From Lysinibacillus sp. G4S2 (lineage in GTDB: Bacteria > Bacillota > Bacilli > Bacillales_A > Planococcaceae), in the NCBI RefSeq assembly GCF_030348505.1, contig NZ_JAUCFJ010000002.1, positions 1,988,001 to 2,052,000 on the forward strand: a stretch of 64,000 nt of DNA, written 5' to 3'. Below the pieces are notes generated by a model. That model did not search any database and was not told the DNA's origin. It saw nothing but the letters and a program-made list of their open reading frames with translations. Each line of letters begins with the position of its first letter. The stretch's first letter is position 1. This document shows positions 44,931 through 53,513 of this stretch, piece by piece. The position numbers and the translations under genes are program-made.

Positions 44931-47201
44931 ATGACAATTATTGGAATGTTACATCATCGTTTAGATCCTAGAACAGTTATTAAGTCATATGCATATGCGG
45001 CTGTCGCAAAAGCAGAGGGAGCTCAATTTTTTTATTTTACACCAAAAAGCGTTAACTTTGATAAACGCTCCATTAGAGGAAAGGTATATGAGAATGGTGA
45101 TTGGCATGATAAAATGATGCCCTTCCCAGATGTCATATACAATGCGGGAAGTCCCGAAAAATTATCGGTATCAAAGGACATTATTGATAAATTGAAAAAG
45201 GAAATCCCTTTTACAACTTACTCTATAGGTAATAAATGGAATGTGATGAAGCGTCTTGAGGAAGCTAAGGAGTTTGAAAAATATTTAATCCCATCTGAGA
45301 TTGTGGAAAATGTTGATATACTCCATAATTTTATGGCTTATTATAAAAAAGTCGTATTTAAACCGATAGATGGCCGGAAAGGAAAAGGGATTTATTTTAT
45401 TTCGAAAGTAGGGAGAACTAACTTTGAGGTAAGGAAGGATAGGGAAACTACTGTTTGTTCAAAGTTACAGCTAGATGAATTAATTAGAGGGCAACTTACT
45501 ACAGGCACCTTTATCGTGCAGCCTTTTATCCAATCCATAACAAAATCGGGTCAAATATATGATTTTCGTCTTCACGTTCAAAAAGACGGTGAAGGTAAAT
45601 GGGTTATAACGACAATTTATCCACGAATTGCACCAAATGGCTCGATTATACCGAATATTAACAATGGTGGCTTTACTAATTATTTAGATCCTTTTCTAGA
45701 GCAGGAATTTAAAGACGAAGCCTATGATATTCGGCGTATGTTAGAGCATTTTTCCTTGTCACTGGCTCGACATTTAGATGAAATTCAGATAGTGCAATTT
45801 GGCGAAGTTATTGATGAAATTGGCATTGATATAGGCTTAGATGAGCAAAGAAAAATTTGGATGTATGAAGTGAACTGGCGACCAGGTTGTCCTCCTGCTT
45901 TTTATTTAGAATTAGATGTGGTCATTAATACTATAAGGTATGCAATGTACCTCGCTAAGAACCAGAAACAAATTAAAAGGGAGATTAGGCAACATAAGAA
46001 AAATAAGGATATAGCCGAAGTTAAAATGGAGATTACACAACAAGAGGAGTATCAAGAAATAGTTGAGGTTAAAAGGGAAATTACGCAACGGAAGAAAAAT
46101 AAAGATATAGCTGGAGAAAAGGCTTTACCGATTATTGCGATTACCGGAAGTGCTGGAAAAACGACATCAAAAGCATTCCTTGCCTCTATTTTATCGAAAA
46201 AATGGAATATCTTTGAGTCAAAAGATTATTGGAATACAACAGAGCATACGAAAAAACATAAAGAAGAAATTAATGATTCGCATGAGGCTGTTGTGCTTGA
46301 GTACGGGATGGCTTACCCAGGCATCATAACAAATCACTGTAGCATTATCCAACCAAATATTAGTATTATTACAAATATCGGTTTAGCTCATGTGGGCAAC
46401 TTTGACGGAGATATTAAAGGTGTGGCCAAGGCAAAGTCGGAATTAATCCATGGAATGGACCAAAACGGTTTATTAATCCTGAATAAGGATGATGAGAATT
46501 CGAAATATTTAGAGAAACGGCAGTTTAAAGGGGAAATCTTAACAGTTGGTATTCATGGTACAGCTGACTATAATGCTTATGATATCCAGTATAAAGACAT
46601 CGGTATGACCTTTAAAATAAAGCTACAAGGACAGGAAATTGCCATGTATATCCCAATTTTAGGAGAACATCATGTTTATAATGCGCTAAATGCCATTGCG
46701 GTAGCAGATTATTTAGGGTTTAGTCCAGAAGATATTAAAGCAGGATTGAATTTCAAAAAACCACCTAGAAGATTAACTATTTATAACTGTCGTGATGACA
46801 TTACGATCATTGATGATACTGTTCACTCACATCCGCAGGGCGTACGTGCCGCTATTGACGTTCTTTCAAATATAGCGAAGAAACGTAAAATTGCTATTAT
46901 TGGACAAATGCGAGAATTAGGGGATTTGAGAGAAGAGGAATATCGTAAATTAGGCGAATTCATTTATGAGCAAGACATAGATTTATTCATTACTTATGGC
47001 TTTAGAACGGAGGAAATGGGAGCGGCAGCGAAGGCAAAAGGGATGGATCCTTCTAAAATTTATCATTTCCTAGATAAGGAAAAATTGCATGCCCTCTTGG
47101 AGAAAGTCATAAAACCTAACGACACCATTTTAGTAAAGGGTGCTAGTAAAACGAATATGTTTGATACGGTTAAATTTTTAGATCAAAAATATCAAGAATA
47201 A
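44931..47201 (+). CDS. ATP-grasp (YheC/D-like) - Mur ligase fusion protein
   Basis: 756 residues. Residues 1-340: ATP-grasp domain of the YheC/YheD spore-coat-associated family (F-K-P-I-D-G-R-K-G-K-G at 143-153, D-F-R-L-H at 211-215, Y-E-V-N-W-R-P-G at 312-319). 348-395: three tandem 16-residue charged repeats. 396-756: Mur ligase central and C-terminal domains (P-loop G-S-A-G-K-T-T-S 406-413, Glu457, T-N-I-G-L-A-H 481-487, A-K-S-E 501-504, D-D-T-V-H-S-H-P 628-635). A MurF N-terminal UDP-substrate domain is absent. Both domains make amide bonds via acyl phosphates; the architecture recalls cyanophycin synthetase. Substrates unknown. GGAAGAGA precedes the ATG. Confidence 0.88.
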   Translation: MTIIGMLHHRLDPRTVIKSYAYAAVAKAEGAQFFYFTPKSVNFDKRSIRGKVYENGDWHDKMMPFPDVIYNAGSPEKLSVSKDIIDKLKKEIPFTTYSIGNKWNVMKRLEEAKEFEKYLIPSEIVENVDILHNFMAYYKKVVFKPIDGRKGKGIYFISKVGRTNFEVRKDRETTVCSKLQLDELIRGQLTTGTFIVQPFIQSITKSGQIYDFRLHVQKDGEGKWVITTIYPRIAPNGSIIPNINNGGFTNYLDPFLEQEFKDEAYDIRRMLEHFSLSLARHLDEIQIVQFGEVIDEIGIDIGLDEQRKIWMYEVNWRPGCPPAFYLELDVVINTIRYAMYLAKNQKQIKREIRQHKKNKDIAEVKMEITQQEEYQEIVEVKREITQRKKNKDIAGEKALPIIAITGSAGKTTSKAFLASILSKKWNIFESKDYWNTTEHTKKHKEEINDSHEAVVLEYGMAYPGIITNHCSIIQPNISIITNIGLAHVGNFDGDIKGVAKAKSELIHGMDQNGLLILNKDDENSKYLEKRQFKGEILTVGIHGTADYNAYDIQYKDIGMTFKIKLQGQEIAMYIPILGEHHVYNALNAIAVADYLGFSPEDIKAGLNFKKPPRRLTIYNCRDDITIIDDTVHSHPQGVRAAIDVLSNIAKKRKIAIIGQMRELGDLREEEYRKLGEFIYEQDIDLFITYGFRTEEMGAAAKAKGMDPSKIYHFLDKEKLHALLEKVIKPNDTILVKGASKTNMFDTVKFLDQKYQE
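45972..46115 (+). repeat. Three 48-bp in-frame tandem repeats in the ligase linker
   Basis: Encode I-K-R-E-I-R-Q-H-K-K-N-K-D-I-A-E, V-K-M-E-I-T-Q-Q-E-E-Y-Q-E-I-V-E and V-K-R-E-I-T-Q-R-K-K-N-K-D-I-A-G (residues 348-395). A helical, charged spacer between the two ligase domains. Confidence 0.9.
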
Positions 47202-47205
47202 ATAA

Positions 47206-47258
47206 AAAAGCCCGAGTAATTGCCCTTTGAAGGAAGCAATTACTCGGGATATTTTTTA
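47206..47258. terminator. Bidirectional terminator between fusion ligase and ATP-grasp gene
   Basis: CCCGAGTAATTGC pairs exactly with GCAATTACTCGGG (13 bp), with A tract before and T tract after. Confidence 0.9.
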
Positions 47259-47305
47259 GTTAAATAAATCATTGTATGAGAGCATTTTCAGAAAGTACTT
47301 TAATT

Positions 47306-48520
47306 CTAAGATGCTTTGAGAATGAATTTTATTTCTTTTGCGGCTTCTATGGCTTTATTTTTTGCTTCAGCTAATGTTGCGCCTTCCGCAATTACATATG
47401 CATAACGATGTCCCATCGATAAAGGAGGGGTCAATAATGTCCCTCTTTTTGGCTTCACATATACATCCACAACTCCTGGTGAATTCGTTGCTCTATTTCT
47501 TCCAAGAACTTTTTCTAAAATACCCTTACTTTCTACAATGATGTATTTTGTATAAACAAACTTTCTATGCTTTGGTTTGATATCGGGCTGTTCACCTAAG
47601 AATAGTTTAAGCGTTTCTTCCACTAAACTAAATCCAAAAGCAGCGTGAAGCATAGTATTCATTGCCCCCCCTGAAATTCGAGGATTAATCTCGATAAGCT
47701 TCCAGCCGTTCTTTGTTAAACGAAGCTCTAAATGCAAAGCACCATTTTCGATGTTAAACTCTTTTACAATAGATTTGAGAACTTCCTCAAGACCACTTTG
47801 AATTTCTTTTGGAGCTTTAACGAGAACACCGTATCCAGTAATGATAAAACGTTTACCTTGAGTAATTTCTTGTTCGATAATACCGATGATATTAGCTTGA
47901 CGTTTATAGACAAGTGCTTCTACTAAATATTGCGGACCTTCGATATATTCTTCAATCATAAGTGTTTCACGAGGATTTTTACTTCGTAGATAGCTCAGGT
48001 GTTTGTTCAGTTCACTTGAGTCGTTTGCTAACAAAACATCTTTAGAGCCTGTTGATTTTGGAGATTTCACAATAAGTGGGAATTCAAAGTTATTAGAGAC
48101 GGCCTCACTTGGCTTGAGAAGAAAAAACTTAGGCGAATAAGGCTGATTCTTTAAAAAATTTCTAGTTTTCTCTTTATCCTCCATCATTTCAATAGCTGTT
48201 GAAGATGTATAGTTATCACAAAATTCATCACATAAAATTGAGGCAATATGGACAAAAGGGTCGACAAAACTAACAATAGATTTTATTTCTAATCCGAATT
48301 TAATTAAATTATGAATCTCAACTTTCATGTTTTCTATATTCGAAGTATCAATAAGAACCATTTGATGAATATCTGGGTAGGCTTTTCTCTGCTGTAATTG
48401 CTTTTTGTTGTTAGTAAAAAGTACAGTAAAATAACCTAATTTTTCTGCTGCTTTTGTTGCTTCGCGACTTGACCCAGATTTGTTAGTGCCGATAAATATA
48501 ATCGTTTTCAGGTATATCAC
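47306..48520 (-). CDS. ATP-grasp enzyme, L-amino-acid-ligase-like
   Basis: About 400 residues. N-terminal Rossmann-like domain (I-I-F-I-G-T-N-K-S-G-S-S), central ATP-grasp with P-L-I-V-K-S-P-K-S-T-G-S-K-D and E-E-Y-I-E-G-P-Q-Y-L-V-E, then H-L-E-L-R-L-T, L-I-E-I-N-P-R-I-S-G-G-A-M (metal and ATP residues Glu and Asn) and a C-terminal domain. The layout fits BacD-type dipeptide ligases. Convergent with the fusion ligase and divergent from the MurF-like genes. Start unclear: the GTG at 48520 overlaps the AAGGAG site, so initiation may be at a CTG at 48511. Confidence 0.8.
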   Translation of the reverse strand: MIYLKTIIFIGTNKSGSSREATKAAEKLGYFTVLFTNNKKQLQQRKAYPDIHQMVLIDTSNIENMKVEIHNLIKFGLEIKSIVSFVDPFVHIASILCDEFCDNYTSSTAIEMMEDKEKTRNFLKNQPYSPKFFLLKPSEAVSNNFEFPLIVKSPKSTGSKDVLLANDSSELNKHLSYLRSKNPRETLMIEEYIEGPQYLVEALVYKRQANIIGIIEQEITQGKRFIITGYGVLVKAPKEIQSGLEEVLKSIVKEFNIENGALHLELRLTKNGWKLIEINPRISGGAMNTMLHAAFGFSLVEETLKLFLGEQPDIKPKHRKFVYTKYIIVESKGILEKVLGRNRATNSPGVVDVYVKPKRGTLLTPPLSMGHRYAYVIAEGATLAEAKNKAIEAAKEIKFILKAS

Positions 48521-48660
48521 TCCTTCTATTGTTACTTAGATGTGTAATCAACTATATATATATGCGAAGAAATAGGTTTCCTCTAGTTAAGTATCTCGTG
48601 TACATCCAAGCAACTTTTAATAAGTTACATATACTAGAGTGGAAGGGAGGGAAAAATAAT

Positions 48661-50055
48661 ATGAAGCCTCTTACGGTGCAGGATTTAACAGTCATTACTG
48701 CAGGCCGATTAGTGCAAGGGTCGAAGGAAGTGTTAATTCAACATGGAGCTTATCGACTGAAGCAAGTGAAAAGACCAAATACCTTACTTTTTATGAGTAA
48801 GCGTATTGTCAACTGGAAAGACTTAGAGCCATTTTATCCTATAGTCCTTGTAACCGATAGACTATACAGTCAATATGTAATACCTGAGCAAATAACCATC
48901 ATTAAAGTAAATAATATAGATGAGGCATATTGGAAATTCGTAAATTATTATCGCAATCAATTTGATATCCCTATCGTAGCCATTACTGGTACTTCTGGTA
49001 AATCGACGACAAAGGAAATGATCAAACATATACTTTCTAATGAAAAAAATGTAGTATCCACGCCACTTAGTAGTAATTCTAGAACCGCTTCTTTGCAATA
49101 TTTACTGAATATTGATGATGATACCGACGCAGCTGTTTTTGAAACTGCTGTTGGTTCACCGGGGGACGTCCGAAATGCAGGGGAATACTTCAAGCCTACT
49201 ATTGGGATTATTACAAATATAGGAGCACATCATTTAAATTATTGCAAAACTTTAGAGGGGTATATCCAAGCAAAGGGTGAAATGTTGGACATTATTAGTC
49301 CTACAGGCTCATTAATCCTTAATGCTGAGGATATCAACATAAATAAAATAGATTTATCGAAGTTTAAAGGACGCATCATTAAGGTAGGTAAGCATGAATC
49401 TTGTGATTTTCGAGCAAGTAATATCCGCTACCACAATAATGGTATGCTGTTCAACGTCCATCACAAGAAGAAACTCTATGAAATCTTTGTACCAGGTTTT
49501 GGCGAGCATCAAGTATATAATGCCCTTGCTGCTATTGCAGCTATTTATGAAATGGATTTGCCGATTTCGTTGGCAGCAAAAAGACTGCCATCATTCAAAA
49601 AATTGAATAAGCAACTTCAAGTATTTAAGGGCATTAATAATTCCGTATTAATAGATGATACATGGAATATTACGACAACTTCTTTGGAGGCAGGATTAAA
49701 GGTTTTGAATGCTCTCGGAGAAGGCAAGAAAAAGATTGCCATTCTTGGAACGATTACAGATTTAGGGTCTTGGGGATATATTATTCACGAGCAAGCAGGA
49801 GAATTAATCAGTCAAATTGGGGTCGATGTACTCATTACGATAGGGGAACATGCAAGCATTATGGCGGTTCATGCCATTGAGGCAGGACTTACTTCACCTG
49901 TTTATATCTTTAAAAATAGTACGCGCGTCTATAAATTGTTAGATGAAATTGTAGATGAAAACACTATTCTTTTCATTAAAGGAGATATGTACAGTAGGGA
50001 AGTTTCGAAGTTGGCAGATGATTTAAAAATAAAAAAATCATCTACTTCTGATTAG
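48661..50055 (+). CDS. MurF-like ligase, paralog 1
   Basis: 464-residue Mur ligase. N-terminal domain (1-100) has M-S-K-R-I-V-N-W-K-D-L instead of the D-G-H-D-F-type uridine-binding motif of MurF. Central domain: P-loop G-T-S-G-K-S-T-T-K 110-118, Glu161, T-N-I-G-A-H-H 185-191, A-K-G-E 204-207. C-terminal D-D-T-W-N-I-T-T-T-S 332-341, where MurF has D-D-x-Y-N-A-N-P-x-S, so the Pro is lost. Amide ligase with ATP; acceptor unknown. ATG at 48661 follows GGGAGGG; upstream codons in the same frame are not needed. Confidence 0.82.
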   Translation: MKPLTVQDLTVITAGRLVQGSKEVLIQHGAYRLKQVKRPNTLLFMSKRIVNWKDLEPFYPIVLVTDRLYSQYVIPEQITIIKVNNIDEAYWKFVNYYRNQFDIPIVAITGTSGKSTTKEMIKHILSNEKNVVSTPLSSNSRTASLQYLLNIDDDTDAAVFETAVGSPGDVRNAGEYFKPTIGIITNIGAHHLNYCKTLEGYIQAKGEMLDIISPTGSLILNAEDININKIDLSKFKGRIIKVGKHESCDFRASNIRYHNNGMLFNVHHKKKLYEIFVPGFGEHQVYNALAAIAAIYEMDLPISLAAKRLPSFKKLNKQLQVFKGINNSVLIDDTWNITTTSLEAGLKVLNALGEGKKKIAILGTITDLGSWGYIIHEQAGELISQIGVDVLITIGEHASIMAVHAIEAGLTSPVYIFKNSTRVYKLLDEIVDENTILFIKGDMYSREVSKLADDLKIKKSSTSD

Positions 50056-50203
50056 ATTCTTCTTATCACCTAAATAAATGTTATTTTTCATCATTTATTA
50101 GATTGAGCATGCAAATAGCCAATTGCTAAGAAATGTAGAAGCATGGTCATATATTAGCTCATTTATACAGAAATATACTTTATAGAAAGGGGGCGTAGTT
50201 AAC

Positions 50204-51589
50204 TTGCAACATATAAGTGTTAGCGATATAAGAAAAATATTGCATGGAGAATTAATAAGCGGCTCTGAACTCTGGTCTGTAAAACATGCAATTTATTATA
50301 ACCGACATGAACTGACACAAAATCATACACTTATGTTTGTTAGTAAAAATGATACAATCAACTGGCAAGAGATAGATCGAAAGGGCCCATCTCTAGTCAT
50401 TTCGGATAAATCATCAGAAGAATTGAAAAAATCGCTGAAGAATACGACCGTTATTCGCGTTAAGAGTATTGTGCAGACCTATTGGAAATTCATTGAATAT
50501 TACAGAAATCTATTTCAAATACCAGTGGTTGCTTTAACAGGAACGTGTGGTAAAACGACAACGAAAGAAATGATTAAACACATAGCTAGTAAGGAATGGA
50601 ATGTTCAAGCATCTGTGAGCAGTAAAAATGAGCCACGGCAATCTTTACCGTACTTGACTGGGATCGATCAGAAAACAAAAGCAGCTATCTTCGAATTGGG
50701 TTTGGGAAATGTAGGGAATATAAAACACCAATGTATGATCTATCAGCCTACGATTGGTATTATTACGAATATAGGTGTCCATCATTTAGATGGATGTAAT
50801 AATCTTGACGGCTATATAAAAGCAAAGGCAGAAATTTTAGAAGGAATCAGAAAAGGTGGCACGTTAATCATTAATGGTGATGATGAGAACATTAAAAAAA
50901 TCCCCTTGCATAAATTTACAGGGAAGATTATTACCTTTGGCGTACACGAAAAGTCAGATTATCAAGCGACTAACATTCAATTTACAAAAGATGGCATGAA
51001 ATTTGTACTAAACGTGTCCAATGAAAAGTACAATTTATTCGTTCCAGGATACGGAGAACACCAAGTATATAATGCATTAGCGGCTATAGCTGCCGTAAAG
51101 GAAATGGGACTGTCAATTGCCTGCGCTATTTCGCATTTAAAAACGTTCAAAACGATGGCAAGACACCTAGAGTTTTCAACTGGTATTGGGAATTGTACTA
51201 TTGTAGATGATACATGGACAAATAACCCGACTTCTGTTGAAGCAGCTTTAAAGGTATTAGATTCGATAGGTAAAGGGAAAAAAGTAATTCTTATTTTAGG
51301 TGACATTAAGCGATTAGGTAGATTCGAAGAAAAATATCATCGAGAGATTGGCACAATGGTCTCGGCCAGAAATGTTGATACGCTTATTACGGTTGGCAAA
51401 AGAGCAGAAAATATTGCGAATCAAGCGTTGAAGGAAGGAACGAAGGCAGAGGTTCATAAGTTTACTAACGTGACAGGAGTTTTAGATGTACTTAAGCCTA
51501 AGCTTGATAGTGATACAATTGTCCTTATTAAAGGTCCCATGTCTAGTAAATCCATGATTGAATTTGCGAATCAGTTAAAAAATAAATAA
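50204..51589 (+). CDS. MurF-like ligase, paralog 2
   Basis: 461 residues, same architecture as the preceding ligase. N-terminal domain with M-F-V-S-K-N-D-T-I-N-W-Q-E-I near 44-57; P-loop L-T-G-T-C-G-K-T-T-T-K-E-M 111-123; I-F-E-L-G-L-G; T-N-I-G-V-H-H-L-D; A-K-A-E; D-D-T-W-T-N-N-P-T-S, which keeps the Pro lost in paralog 1. TTG start behind AAAGGGGG. The 150-bp gap to paralog 1 shows no terminator, so both may be one transcript. Substrate unknown. Confidence 0.82.
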   Translation: MQHISVSDIRKILHGELISGSELWSVKHAIYYNRHELTQNHTLMFVSKNDTINWQEIDRKGPSLVISDKSSEELKKSLKNTTVIRVKSIVQTYWKFIEYYRNLFQIPVVALTGTCGKTTTKEMIKHIASKEWNVQASVSSKNEPRQSLPYLTGIDQKTKAAIFELGLGNVGNIKHQCMIYQPTIGIITNIGVHHLDGCNNLDGYIKAKAEILEGIRKGGTLIINGDDENIKKIPLHKFTGKIITFGVHEKSDYQATNIQFTKDGMKFVLNVSNEKYNLFVPGYGEHQVYNALAAIAAVKEMGLSIACAISHLKTFKTMARHLEFSTGIGNCTIVDDTWTNNPTSVEAALKVLDSIGKGKKVILILGDIKRLGRFEEKYHREIGTMVSARNVDTLITVGKRAENIANQALKEGTKAEVHKFTNVTGVLDVLKPKLDSDTIVLIKGPMSSKSMIEFANQLKNK

Positions 51590-51599
51590 TAAGCTAGAA

Positions 51600-51735
51600 A
51601 AAAGAGACTGGGACATAACTGGTTAAAACCTTAAAAAGCGCGAGAAATCAATTTTAGAAACGTTGATTTCTTGCGCTTTTCTGATGTGAAATTTTTTCAT
51701 TTGGCTTTAAAAATTTACCTAAGTCTCAGCCTTTT
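51600..51735. repeat. Hairpin repeat GAGACTGGGACATAA ... AGTCTCAGCC
   Basis: GAGACTGGGACATAA at 51604 and AAGTCTCAGCC near 51720 enclose a strong stem (51634-51680, AAAAGCGCGAGAAATCAA against TTGATTTCTTGCGCTTTT). It probably ends transcription of the MurF-like genes. Similar GACTGGGACATAA repeats are familiar in other Firmicutes. Confidence 0.65.
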
Positions 51736-51744
51736 CATAGGGTT

Positions 51745-52115
51745 GAAAAACAATAGGCTCACGGGAAACTTTGTGAATGTTGTGGCACTTTAAATGATGG
51801 AGATTTCCGTTCCAAGCTATTCACTTTCTTAAGGGCGCGATTCTTGGCATTTTATTACTGATTCATGATGCTCTCGGCATTTTATCAGCGATTGGCATTT
51901 TGGAGCATCTAGCCTCTTCCTGAGCTTTTGTTGCGGCTACCACTCCATTTTCGCGCAGAAAACAATTGTTGCTGAAGTTTCGTTTTTATCACTATATATA
52001 AGAGTGACATGCCACATGCTATGTGAAGCGGTTAATTGGAGTGGAGGTTGGACGCCCGCAGGAAAGCGCTCAGTCGGAACGGAAATCAACCCGACGTTTT
52101 ACCGAAGAGACACAC
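51745..52115. repeat. Composite of GC-rich repeats with an ISL3-like right end
   Basis: GGACGCCCGCAGGAAAGCGC and GTCGGAACGGAAATCAACC (52047-52090) are followed by GACGTTTTACCGAAGAGACA, a mutated version of the right end of the MITE at 9325-9536. On the left, GGCTCACGGGAAACTTTGTG at 51753 is a poor match to its left end. Between lie GAGATTTCCGTTCC and three copies of TTGGCATTTT or CGGCATTTTAT. Looks like nested, decayed insertions. No gene. Confidence 0.5.
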
Positions 52116-52299
52116 TTTATTTAATAGGACACCTTAATTTAATTGCCATAATAATTTTTCAACAACATGAAAAAGAAGTATCCTCAAAATAGAGGAATAC
52201 TTCTTTTCTCATTTATACTATTAAACATTTCGGTCCATGTAGATACAAATTTAAGGCATTAGAAATGATTTTATTGGTAGAAAGCAGAGTTGAACTTGC

Positions 52300-53232
52300 T
52301 TAAAACACACGTTTGGCTGTAATATAATGCTGTTTATAATAGTCAACCATTAGTACTCTCGTAGTAACACCATCAGAATTCGGAATGATGAGACGAGAAT
52401 CTCCTGCATAGATAGCTACGGATGATGGAGTTTTAGAGCCTTTCACACTATTAAAGAACACCAAATCGCCCTTTTTTAAATTGGTACTTGAAACCGTTGT
52501 GCCAACGTTCATTAGTTCTTTTAAATTGGTTGTACCAAGTTTAATTCCACTCTTACGATAGATAAAGTCTACGAATCCTGGTGCTGTAAAGCGTAGATTT
52601 GATTCGTTATTCGTTGAGCTAATTGTTACTTTATTTTTATAATTAAAGGCGTTTTCAACAATTTTATCACCTTTCGTTGCAGGATTAGCTGAAAGTAAAG
52701 TAGGTAATACTCTGCGGGCAGTTACATAACTATCTTTGTAATAAGGTTTACTGTTTAAATCAGAAATAACAATGTTTTGCTTAGAATCAGCCATGTGAAT
52801 CATTTTATTGTCGCCAATATACATACCCACATGATCAGGATCTGTCCCTGTCTTTTTACTCTTAAAGAATAGTAAATCACCTTTTTGTAATTGATTTCTC
52901 GCTACGTATGTCCCTTGCTGCATCATATAATCTTCATTATAAGTCCCAAGATCAACACCGTTCTTCTCGAAAATGTACATTAAAAATGAAGCGCAAGAAA
53001 ACTTATATGGATATGTAGGCTTGTATTGAGTATTACTGTATGTCGCCTTACCAATTAAGCTTTTTCCAGTTTGAATTAATTGATCCGCTTTCGCAGCAAC
53101 AGCCTGTGCGTTATTTTGAGCATTTGTTGTTGCAGCCTCTACTTCTATTGGATGGACAGCTGGTTGTACCATTCCCAATGTGCTAAAACCTATCGTCAAT
53201 GCTAATGTTGTAGTTAAAAATCGTTTATTCAT
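52300..53232 (-). CDS. Secreted NlpC/P60 protein with second, inactive domain
   Basis: 310 residues. Signal peptide (1 to about 34, cleavage after V-E-A-A), first NlpC/P60 domain 50-175 with Cys80 (K-F-S-C-A-S-F), His134 (D-P-D-H-V-G-M-Y-I-G-D) and His146; second domain 188-310 in which the aligned positions are Ala217, Ser271 and Ile283, so it cannot hydrolyse. Cell-wall endopeptidase of family C40 with the second copy perhaps used for binding. AGGAGGT before the ATG. No SH3 or LysM domain. Confidence 0.85.
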   Translation of the reverse strand: MNKRFLTTTLALTIGFSTLGMVQPAVHPIEVEAATTNAQNNAQAVAAKADQLIQTGKSLIGKATYSNTQYKPTYPYKFSCASFLMYIFEKNGVDLGTYNEDYMMQQGTYVARNQLQKGDLLFFKSKKTGTDPDHVGMYIGDNKMIHMADSKQNIVISDLNSKPYYKDSYVTARRVLPTLLSANPATKGDKIVENAFNYKNKVTISSTNNESNLRFTAPGFVDFIYRKSGIKLGTTNLKELMNVGTTVSSTNLKKGDLVFFNSVKGSKTPSSVAIYAGDSRLIIPNSDGVTTRVLMVDYYKQHYITAKRVF

Positions 53233-53453
53233 GTTGTCAATTACCTCCTGAAGCTATTGTTAGGATTAAATCCTGTTTTGGCTTGCCTTGGAATTAATCG
53301 TAGCATGAAAAAGTAGGGCTTCTTCGAGGTAAATGTTACCACGCTTAATTGGAATAGGCTTTAAACACTTGATATAAAAGGCTTCATCGCGGGAATTTAC
53401 AGTTTCATTACAAATGTTTCAGTAGGATGTATTATGTGTAGATTGAGGATCAA

Positions 53454-53497
53454 CTGCCTCGAAAATGCTAGAGAAATCACTAACATTTTCGAGGCAG
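53454..53497. terminator. Hairpin downstream of the VOC gene
   Basis: CTGCCTCGAAAATG and CATTTTCGAGGCAG form a 14-bp perfect stem with 16-nt loop. Poor T tract on the leftward strand. Confidence 0.6.
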
Positions 53498-53513
53498 TAC
53501 AATGAGGGCTCTT

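Noticed and set aside
50125-50160. CATATATTA as sigma-K promoter of MurF-like paralog 2
   Set aside because: Fits the -10 pattern, but no AC -35 at 16-17 bp; AT-rich sequence gives such matches by chance.
48661-51589. Second and third copies of cell-wall murF
   Set aside because: They lack the N-terminal UDP-substrate motif and have no murein gene neighbours such as ddl.
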